Position numbers and translations under genes: made by a program. Below, in pieces: positions 48,001 through 60,000 of a DNA stretch of 64,000 nt (its first letter is position 1; every line of letters starts with the position of its first letter). The notes under the pieces were generated by a model. That model ran no database searches and was not told the origin of the DNA. It saw only the letters and a list, made by a program, of their open reading frames with translations. Source of the stretch: Linyphia triangularis (Eukaryota; Arthropoda; Arachnida; Araneae; Linyphiidae); the NCBI GenBank assembly GCA_963978545.1, contig OZ021723.1, positions 99,790,002 to 99,854,001 of the forward strand, written 5' to 3'.

Positions 48001-51000
48001 TAATAAGATAAGAAATAAGCAATTTTTATTTATCATTACGACTAAAAGGCGAAATTAAAAATATATTACTGATTAAGAATAAGTTTTTAAAATTATTAAA
48101 AGTTTACCATCTTATAATATGTTAACATATACAATTCCAAACAGTTTTAAATTTCTTTTTGAATCTAAACTAAAAGTTTTATATGATAAGTAACAAGAAG
48201 CATTATTATGGAACTTTGAGCACATATAACAATCTAAAATATAAGCATGAATCATTTAGTAGCAAAAATCCTTAAAATATATTTAGTAATTTTAAAAACA
48301 TAAAGGTTAATTGGTTTGGTTTGTACGCTCAACGACCTATTTTTGTGCGCAATAACAACTAATCAGGCCGGGACCTACAACTTAACGTGGATTCCGAGCC
48401 ACAACGAACATCCATGTCCAAGATTCGAACCTAGAACCTTTGGCATGCGAGGCCAGAGCACTAACCCCACAGCCGTCAGGTTGGCATAAAGGTTAAAAAA
48501 GATAATCTTAATTTTTTCTTCATTTATAGGAATCACACGAATTTTAATTATTGTTGAATCAACAAATTCAACCGCCTTTCGGGTTTTAAATTTGAAACAT
48601 CAAAGTGTAGGGTATCATTGGTGACAAGGTAGACTGTCCATGCCATAAACTAGCAAGTGATTTACATTTTCAATATTTGTGGTAACCACAACAATGTCTC
48701 CAAAACAATTAAGATCAATAATTTATATCCAGGGTTTCCAATCAAATCACAGAATAGAAATTAATGACTTTTCAGGATCTAATTAATGTTTTAAAGGACC
48801 TAATTAATGTTTTTAAGGACCTTCGAAAATTTGTTTTCAGGCATCATGTCTATATATAAAATTTTAATAAAGTATATTCTACCAAAAGAGTTACAAGTTG
48901 TTGGATGCGTAATACAAATACGTCGGAAAATTCCAATACGGTGCAAATAAGTGGCGGTCAAGCAAAGATAGCAAGTCTGAGTTGAATTTTTATAAATTTT
49001 GCATTTGGACGACATCTGCAAAAATTAAGGACTTTTAAGGACCTCTAAGCATTTTCAAGCACTTTCAAGGCCTTGAAAACAAGTTCAAAAATATTAAGCA
49101 CTTTTAATGACCGTAGGAACCCTGATATCATAACACTTTCAGTCACTGTGAGTTTTCTAAAAAAAATTAGGAATGAATTTTAGGGATAATTCCTAAAAAT
49201 TTCAGGGATTATTCAAAAAATCTTAGGGATAACATTAAAAAAAATGTAGCGATATTTAAAAAACGTTTAGGAATATTTTTTTCGATACTGACATATTCTC
49301 CTAACACAGACACATTCTTTTCCAAAGCTTGTTTCAACACCAGCTAATATATGCCGATTTTCAAAAAATAGAACATCAAACAACTTTTAAGCAAAATAAC
49401 TATTATATAATGAAACAATTACACTATTTTGACAAACATGCAAATTTAACTAAATCCACTTTTCTCGTTTAAAGGAATATTTGGGTTTTTTTGTGGGTTT
49501 TGGAGGGAAATCAATGAATTTTCGGGGGGTTATATATTTATTTTTTTAAGAATTATAAAAAAATGTAAGTATAATTTTAGGGAGAAACAAGAATTTAAGG
49601 AATATTAGGGCGAATACAACCCCTGCACTTTCCCTTTAACAAGAAAGTTACAACAAAAGAGCAAAAACTATCTCCCACATTCCCTCTTATAAAAAATGGA
49701 TAAACAGTTTGAAATTTATATCAAATTAAAAAAGTATTTAAATTTTACAAGAGGGTCCAATGGTGTCAAAAAATTACATATTTTTTAAATTTACAAACAT
49801 TATTTAACACTAATAATTTTTTTCGAGAACAGTTACATTTAAATTTGGCAAATGACAATGAGTAATAATTTATTATTTAAATTTTGCACTTATGGTAAAG
49901 AGGAAACAAAATTGAAACTAGTACAATTTTGAATGGAACTCAGCGTAGCTACAAAGCAACACACAAAAAATCTTGAAGAAATACTTAACATTAAGAATAA
50001 AAAAATATACATTGAAAACCATCCACTCCGTTTTGATGTTCCTCGAATAAATTGAATAAAAATATTACATATAACTTCTGACACCGAAACATTTAATTCC
50101 TCCAGTCTATCATTGCAGGTAAAAAAAAGAAATTCACAATTTGAAAAGTCACAAATTCTTTCTCAAATAAAAAAATAACACTTTTAAATCCTGTTGTAAC
50201 CTTTTCTGCCAAACCTAACAGAAGACGGAACTGAGTGAGGAAGACTTTCATGAAGGCATGAGTATTGAGATGCACCCGATGGGGGAGAGATGAATTTTCT
50301 GGTATCAAACAATTGTAGACCATGAATCCGCCCCATTGAGGAAGCAGAAAGGCATTGGACTCGATTGAGTGCCCTAGAAAAAAAAAGAGATTTTTTTTTG
50401 TTTGCTTACACTCATTCCCTTTGGGATAATTAATATCATTAACAAATCATGGAAAAAACTTCATGATTTTTAATATTCAATAGTTTCTCACTTGATGCAT
50501 ATCCTTGTCACATACAGCTGTGATTCCAATGTACCTTGAGCACTGATTACATGGAGTAAAGCACTAATATTATTTGAATGATATATAAAGTCAAACACCA
50601 TTAACATGAAACCGCTTAAGATAAAACCCCATTTAACGCAAAGTAAACGCATGTCTCTGTACTTTAAAACTCAACGTTAATTTATTCGTTTAACACAAAC
50701 AATTTTGATTGCTCATCGATTTCGCGTTACAAGGTTTGATTATATATATACATTTTACACAAATACTGAGGTTTCTAAAACTAATTGGTCTAATTAAAGC
50801 CAAAACTGACCAATTTTGTATTATTTATTAATATTCCAATTTTGTTCATAGTTTTCCTTCCTAAACACAGTGAAAAAATTCGAGAAAATTTGATGCAATT
50901 TGTATTTTAGCTATTAAACATTTAATATTATTTAATTAGGAAATAAAAAAAGTAAATCTTTCCTTCAGAGTCACTTGGTGATGGACATACTTAATTTTAC

Positions 51001-54000
51001 AACTTGGATGACTTGTTTTTTACTTATATATCACATTTATGCTAAAACTATTTATTGGAAGTATTAATATTACTGACATCTAGATTTAACTTAAGTATTA
51101 AAATTACTCTATGAATAATATAAACCATAAAAACAAAGTTTTTAATATAAACCCTTCATATGCACTGCAATTTTAATGTTCATTAACATAACGCTGTTTC
51201 TGTTATCAGCATGTGCTTGGTGTTTGCTTCTAATTTTAAATATTAAAAACATCTCTATCAGCAAAATGTGAGGTAAACTACTTTTCAAATGTTATTCATT
51301 AAAAATGAATGTGAATTTATGCATTCACATCCAAATATCTTTTATTTAATTCTGATTAAAACAATTTTTTTTATTTATTTATTAAAACAATTTTGGGCAA
51401 CAGGAAGGGGTTTCTTTAATGACTGGTTAAATGGAATTATTAGTATCCAAAACGATTATAGCAACATGTGTAAAAGTGACCTTTCAGTGACAGTCACAGT
51501 CCCCAGAATTTGATAGAATGAGTTGTCATCAGCATTGAATTTATCTGCCAAATTTCAGCCTGATTGAATTAATGCAAGGGGGGTTAATTAGGTCTTCGCA
51601 AATTTGCCTGCCATTGACATACACAGACAACCATACATTCACTCACACACAAAATCAAAGTTATTATAAAGGATTTAAAAATAAGGTTTGAACTTCAGAG
51701 GTCAATTAACATACTAGACTGAGAGGCTACTGCAAATTTTGGACCCCATCGAGCATCATTCTGATTTTTTTATAGAAATTAGAGAAAAGTGAGTAGATTA
51801 TGAATCCACTGGTTTGCCGTGGCAAAAATGGCCGAAACTGGTCAAAAATCGACTTTTAATTAGTTGAACTAAATCCAATTGCCAAATGAGCCATAACTTG
51901 CCAAATAATGAACATTTTTTTTTTTATTTGGTAACCCTCACTCTTTAATTATCAATTAAGAAGGTTGCAGACGATTCAGATATCTGGCGATGGTCTACTT
52001 GCATCTATTAAAAGGGAGCTAAGTTGGCAATAAACATTACGTCGCGGATGACGTAACTGATGTCGCCAATTTGGCTTTCTTTTGACACATTTTCCAAGCC
52101 AGAGATCAAAAATCGTTTGCGCTTTTTCTCATTCTAAATCAAAATGCAGGGTTGCCAGACGAAAAAGTTTGTTCTCTTTTTGGCAAGTTATGACACATTT
52201 GGCAATCCGATTTTAGTTCAACTCATTCCAAGGCGATTTTTGATCACTTTCGGCCATTTTTGCCACGGCAGACCAGTGGATTCGTAATCTACTAACTTTT
52301 CTCCAATCTCTATAAAAAATTCAGAATGATGTTCGATGAGGTTCAAAAATTGCAGTCGCCTCTCGGACTATACCCAAGTGTGTTGTTTTTGTATTTAATG
52401 AGGTGCACCTTGGGATTACCAATTTATCCTCCAATACTTAATTTAAGATCTATATTAAAACTTTAAACTCAAAAACTTACCTTTCGAGTCATGTATTTGT
52501 AGTGGCGTTTGATCCCTGGTAGGAATGTAAAGAACAAAATTTAAGTTGGGATGAACAGAAGTGTCAGAACCTGTAAAGAAAGATTAGTCACTTTTCATTA
52601 AAATATAGTGTAGAATATAAATCACAAATTTTTGTATATCCTCCTGAGACCCCACGTCGGATTTTGGGCGCATAATTTTTCTTTGTATGAAATAGCAGAG
52701 TTCAGTCTAACAGCTGATGATAGTTCCACTGATTATGACGAAGTAGAGCCTGTAAAGAAACCGAAAAAAAAAAAAACAGTTCCTCTACCAGTAGAGGCAT
52801 CAAGAAAAGTTGGTGAGAAGCACTTGCCAGCAATGGACACTACGACTTTTTCCTTACATTGTCGAGCCGACCAAACGGTATAGTGGTTAGCGTGCTGGCT
52901 TCTAGACCGCGAGGTTGCGGGTTCCGAGTCCCGCGTTGGCATGGGTGTTTGTAAATGTATATTGGCTTGTCTTATGACGAATGTTTTGGCGCATTATAGC
53001 CCTCGTGTTGCTGACGGCGCCAGATAATCTGAATACAACCAACCAACCTTACATTGTCGGATGCCTGGATGTTCAGAGTGAACAAAAATTGTTTGCACTA
53101 ATTATAAAATATTTTTATGTATCGTGTCCTCATGAAATGAGGAACTTGCACAAGTGAGGGAAATTAATATTTTTTGTATTTTCTAGTGTTATCCAACGAA
53201 TATATTTGAGCAGTGCAATTATTTTTTATTTTTATGCTTTCAATTAATCAAAAATCGAGTTTGAAATTAGCCGAAATCAAAGCAAAAGTCACGTGACCAA
53301 AAACGCATAAAAAAATTTGACATGGTTACGCAGAGATAAAGTCGCTAAATGAAGAAGAAACCTCTCTCATTCCCTTTCTAAAACAGGTTTTAGACTGGTT
53401 CATTATCTGCGCGTTGACGTTTCACGCAAAAGTGTCTTTTTCCCACCAAATCGCAAAGTGAAAAACTAAAGATTTTTTTAACTATCTATCCAAGCTCAAA
53501 TTTTTGAAAGAATGGTATTGTTTTTCATGATTTTTTCTCTACTTTTATTTAAAAATAAAACCAAAAAACGTGAAAGTTCCTCATTATTTTGTAGCCTTTC
53601 ATGGTTAAATTTCACATCTGAACAATTAAATTTCAGAATTTTTGCAAGCTCAAGAGACAGTCATTTTTAGTCTAAGTATACTTAAAGTGCATGGATCAGT
53701 TCTGAACTTTAAAAGTATGTTACATAGACACAAAAGAATAATATACATAAAAATTAGCTTTAAATCATGTTTCAAACAGTTGTGGGTCTCAGGAGGATAT
53801 ACACACTTGGTAGCAACTTTTTTTTATTTCTTAATTATCACTTAAAGCAAAGTATATTTCTGGAATGTTCTCCATGTTTCAAGAAACAAAATTTCAGAAG
53901 AAACAATTCTAGAAGTTTCATTTTAGAATCTATCATTGAGTTTGTCCCACTGCAGTTAATCACTCTGAAAAAACGACAAAAATAAGTATTTTTTGTGCTA

Positions 54001-57000
54001 AAATGAAAAACTTGCATAAATTATTAAATTTTACACTTAGACCTTTGCTGGTTTGAATTATCTCCTAACAAACAAGACTTAGAACAAACACACTTTTGTA
54101 ATGGGTACTCTGGAATAACACAAAAAAAATAATTTATACTCATGCATACCTAGTTTTGCTTCAATCGGATTGATGAGAGATGGAAGATGCTCTGATTGGA
54201 CGATATATTCTTTTCCTTTCTCGCTGTTGGATATTTCGGTGTGTATAGGTAGAGATGTCATATACAAAACCTAAGGACAGTATTGGACACCACTGTTAGA
54301 CATGTAGTGTTAGTAACAATAGTATTAATCTTTCAAGAAAAAATCTTGGTATACAACTTAGTACAATTTAAAAAAAGTATACTCAAGCAGTTGAAATTTG
54401 ATTGTGATATGTAAATCTTACAATTGACTCAGAAATTAAGTCATTTAGTTTTACTTCTATGTACTAGGATACTTGGAAGAAATAGTACTGTCTCTTAGAT
54501 TTATCAATGCTAGAATGTGTATGTACTTAATGGGTACCACTTTGTATATCAACCACTCAATTGCACCTTTATGCTTCCAAAATTGCCATCTGCATTTTCG
54601 CACAAAAAAAAAAAAAAAAAAAAAAAACTTTATTTTAGCAATAAGTAAAATTTAAGGATAGGATATTTATTGCTTTTGTGTGAAAAGAGATTTAGAAAAA
54701 AAAAAAAGATTTAATTAATATCAGAATAATATGAATTAATTTTCTATGATAAATAAGTAAAACATTGCTCAGGAAAAAATACCTAAGCTTATAAAAATTA
54801 AAATTTAATAATTATGTACAAATGATATATCTTACACCATTTTAAACAAAAAATCATTAAAAAGGAGGTTAAATGAGAGAGTAATCATTTAAAAGAGAAA
54901 TAATTTATACCTGGCTCTTGACTTTTACAGATGAAACCATCTCTACTTCTTCAAGAACGTCTTTCAAATAATCTGAAGCATAAAGAAAAAACAGGCTTGG
55001 ATTTAAAAGCTTACGTTATTAATATCGCAAATAAACACAGCTATGTATGCTATAAATTTCGTGAAAATGTGTTCAACAGAGTACCTACCATCGACTGCTC
55101 TTTCGATATTCCAATGCACTTCTAATGCCTGAGGCTCAGGTACAATCAAGCTGAAAGTGATGTCGAATTTTTTCGAGGATCTCAGATACCTCATCCTATT
55201 TTTATCCGGCTGAAAAAATTACGAAAATGTTTACAACTTGGAATTACTATTCTATAACAGATTTCCCACTGAATTTGTGAAAATCAATGACTTTTAACAC
55301 TTTAAATCCCAACTCGCCCTATACCGCCTTGTAGAGAAATTCCCAGCTAGTCGCCTTTTGGGCGGGTGCAGGGGTAAACGTATATTTCCAAGTGAGGGGA
55401 ATCTGCCCTGCAGTAGTTGTTTAAAGCGTGACGGTCCTCAACAATAGGCTATTGTAGGGCATGTAGAGGGGAGACATGGATTTAAAGTACTCAATGTCAA
55501 ACTGCCCCACCCTTTGGACATGGAGTAAGATAGTCAGGGATTTTTCTTTTATGCGAATCTTGTCATGTACTTAGCGGTGGCGTTTGTTTCATTGAAAAGA
55601 CGCCAACTAAATTCTCCGACATATCAAGCAGATGACCCAACGCACAACCCTATTGCAGGTTGTAGACATATAATAATGATCTTTTAATGGTCGACAGTGA
55701 CCCCCCCCCCCACAGGAATCCCAGGAGTGGCAGACAGGAGAACGAGTCGGGCGAGTTCATTTCCAGTTTTTATGAATGGAAAGTCATTGGGGTTTTGTGA
55801 AACCCACAACGCTGACTCCATGGGATTTAAAGGGTTAAAGGACTCGAAAATTTGTTTTCAAGCAATTATGCCTTTAACATGTGAATTTACAGCTGCTTTG
55901 CCTATAGCGCTAATATCAAAAAATTTCGCTCACAATTTGCATTTTCACTTATGAACAGACTTAGATGATGTTGAATTCTATTTTTCATATGCATTGTGTC
56001 CTAGCCATACCAAATCAAATGTGCAATAGTGGTATTAATTCATAAGTTGCTTCTAATAAAAAAAAAACCCAAAAGAGCACTGGTTGCGACCTCTTTTGGC
56101 TTGCAAAACATAAACACTGCTCTCGTGTGTTCATCTCACAGAATACAGTGTGTAACTAAAACTCTGTTTCAACCAGCAAATACGAACCAAACCGCATGCA
56201 AATTTATGCAATACAAATATATATTAGAAAATTCTGGTGCGGTGCAAATAAGTAGCAGTCCAGAGGAGAAAAGCAAGTAAGAAGTTGAATTTTTATAAAT
56301 ACTGCTCACACAACATCAGCAAAAATTAAGCACTTTTTAGGATCTTTAAGCATTTTCAAGTACTTTTAAGGCCTGGAAAACAGGTTCAAAAATATTAAGC
56401 ATTTTTAATGACAGTGGAAACCTTGTAGATATGACTAAAAACTGCTTGGAATAGCTTTGTAAAAAACTGAATGGTAAAATGCAACTAAGTATTCACATAA
56501 TGAATGTTCCTAATTCTATATATATATATAATAAACTCATCTTGAAGTAAAAAAGTAGGTATACAATGTTACTTAAATGGGTACATAAAATATCATACCT
56601 TCATTTTCATCAATAAGAGATGTTCAAATATTAATTCAAAAATTAAAAATAAATCCAAATATTAAAAAAAAAAGGGGGGGGGGGGAAAGAAAAAAACATT
56701 TCTTTCAATTAATTAAATTAGATTTATTCCTCTTACTCACTGAATGTTTCAAAATGGGTCCGACTAAATGCAACAAAAAAGCAGTTCAAATTCTTTGTTA
56801 AAATAATTAGAAGAAAACCAATTAACTAAAAAAAATTCCACACGTATTAAATACATTTAAACCTTCACATTTAAGATAATTAGGTTTGCTAAAATATTTC
56901 TTTCAAAGCATCTTTATAATCTGAATTTGAAAAACATGAGACACATTTCAAATCATTTTTTAATTCCTATCTCACTTAAAGCAGCACAGTGCCATTAGAG

Positions 57001-60000
57001 TACTTTCATTTATGAGTTTAGGGAACTAAAATTGATACTTTACTATCAAAGAGTTAATCTTGAGAAAATGACTGTGAAAAATAACATAACTCGAAAAAAA
57101 GTTTTTATTATAAATTCTTTATATGCATTGCTAATTTTTATATTCATTAACAAGGCGCCGCTTCTATTGCCAGTGTGTGCTTGATGTTGGCATCTAATTT
57201 TAAATAGTAAAAACATATCTATCAGCAAAATATACGGTAAACAACTTTTCAAAATTTATTCATTGAAAATTAATGTGATTTTATGCATTCACATCCAAAT
57301 ATCTTTTATTTATTCTGATTAAAACAATTTTATTATTCATTTATTAAAACAATTTTAGTATTCATTTATTAAAACAATTTTGGCAGCAGAAAAGAATTTC
57401 TTCAATGGTCGGTTAAATGCTATTTCAGCGAGATTGGATGACAGCAAGTTGGTTTTTTAGTATTCCATAAAAAAAGACCCAAAATTTGATAGAATGCATT
57501 GCCATCGACATCGAATCTATGTACTAAGTTTCAGCTTTATTGGATGATGGCAAGGGAATTAATAAGGCCTCAGCAGATTTGCCCACCATCGACATACCCA
57601 GCCACACACAAAATTAAAGTTAATATAAAGGATTTAATAAGAATCGTTTCTCAAATGATTGAGAGGAGAAAATGCGAATCCCATGCATGACATTATGTCT
57701 ATTCTTGCTTTTAAAGGGCTAACAAGATATTTTTGTCAAAAGGAAATAAAGACTTTTTAAATGTAAATTTATATGAGTCGTAATATCCTATCGTTACAAC
57801 TCTGGAACAGTTTCAAACAATTTAACAATTTTTAATGTGTTTAAAATGTTTCTGTAAAAAATTTTGAAAAAAAGTGCCTTTCTAGAAAAATGATTTATTT
57901 ATTTATTAGAAATGATTCTTTTCATTTCCAATATGTATACTTGATAAAGGCTTGATTAAAAAACAAACCATTTTGTCCCCGCCATAAGAAGAAGCAGGAG
58001 TATACAGCTTTTGAAGTCGTTCCACTTGAACCATTTTCATAGCCAACAGATTAATATCTTGCGCAAGGTTATGAAAGTCTAGAAGAAAATTATAAAGATA
58101 AAATAATCAGTATCAAAAGCATAAATTATAGCATATCAAAAGCATAAGTTATGACATATAAAAATTATAAATTATGGCACATCAAAAAATATTTCAAATG
58201 GAAGGGCTTCAATATGTGCCAAATTGCCAAACACAAGCGGACACTTAAAAGGCTTTTTAAAATTCTGCTATAAAAATAAGCTAAGCTACAAAATATTAAA
58301 AAAAAACTAAATAATTTCTTAAATGAAACTTTAATTACTAAGACTTTTGACCATATGCCGATTGAAATATGAGTGAAATTCTTATGATGTAAGTGACATG
58401 GAAAATTTTAGGCTCAATAAGAATGTATAACTTCTTTGAACTTTTCTCACCAGTAGTGTTGCCTTTTTGAAGGGCAATTGGCTGAACTATCTAATAATTA
58501 TTCCAATTGGCTTTATCTCATTTTGTAAACATTATAACCAGGACAGAAAGCAACAAATCTATATTAAAGAAAATATGTACTATTTTCAAAGATTTTTAAT
58601 GAAATTTCAACATTTACTATGCTTTTAATACATTTTTTTTTTTTTTTTAATATTATGTACATTCAAAATGACTCACCCTCACTATTTACAATGTATCCCA
58701 ATCTACCCTTTCCGATAGTGAATTTAGAAGCACTGGAGAAATTTCTGTTCAGTACGAGTATTTTCAATTGGCCACACTCTTTCTCCGGTGTACTCGTACT
58801 TTTCGGACTTGTGTCACGCAAACAAAGAGTAGAATCCAGATCTGGAATTAATAGAAAAATACTCATCAGTTTTTTTTTCTTTAGCTTGTATTTTTTGCAG
58901 CAAAAAATAAAGTAAAAACTACAGTGAAATAGAGCATCTGAAAATTTAAATTAAGAATAACAGGGTGGTCACAAAATTCAGGAAAAAAGTTCTTTGATTT
59001 CCCAGATAGATTTCTAAATAATTCCCTGATTTTATGGCAAACTTTTTTTCAAATTTCTCCCAATTTTTCAAGATGTATAACATCAAATGGAACATTTGTG
59101 AAAAGAGATAATATGCAAATTACTTAAAAATAATTTTGGCAGTCACGAAAAGTTTAAATTATACTGTAATATAAAATTTCTACTAATTACTACGATTCTA
59201 TGGGAAAATGGCGCCAAAATACAGATGAATGGGAAAAAGTACCTTCAAAACAATAGAAAAATTCCCTGTATTCATTTTTCAGATTATCTGACGGCGTCTG
59301 CAACACGAGGGCTATAATGAGCGGAACCTCATTTGACAAGCCAACATACATTTACAAACACCCATGCCTTACACGGGACTCGAACCCGCAATCTCCCGAT
59401 CTAGAAGCTAGTATGCCACTGTACCATTTGGTTGGCAGAAAAATTCCTCGATTTTCTTGAAACTTTATAAAATTTCCTGATATTTCCTTGATTTTTTCCT
59501 GAAACAAAAAGCTCCCCAACATTTCCCTGATTTCCAGGTTCTGTGGCCACTATGAATAAGTAATGCAGCAGAACCTTCCATAATATAAGTGGTGTGATTC
59601 GTATGTAGATGGGAGGGATTTAAAAGAGATAGCGAAAGTAAAATTGAAACAAAATATGACAAACAAAATGGTATTTATCTGTTGTTAAAAGAATGAAATT
59701 GAAATATGAAATTATATTTTGATATAATAATGCATGTCAAATAAACACAAAGCATGAAGAATCAAAACAATTTTGAATTAAATTTAAATTTAGTATTATT
59801 ATGAAACTTGATTGTATTATTCAGTGAACTGGTCCAATTTAGATCCAGATAATAAGAAAATAAAATCACAATAAATTACTAAAAACAAGTTAATTGAAAG
59901 TAATAATGGAGCAGTGATTAAAAAATAAAATGCAGATTAAGAAAATAAATCTAAAAGAAACATCTTTTTTGCACCATGCATCTTTTTCTGCACCATGAAA

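Noticed and set aside
30288..49124. Regularly spaced CAGGG repeats as a CRISPR-like or satellite array
   Set aside because: They are dispersed, in both orientations, each with its own target duplication; spacing is irregular.
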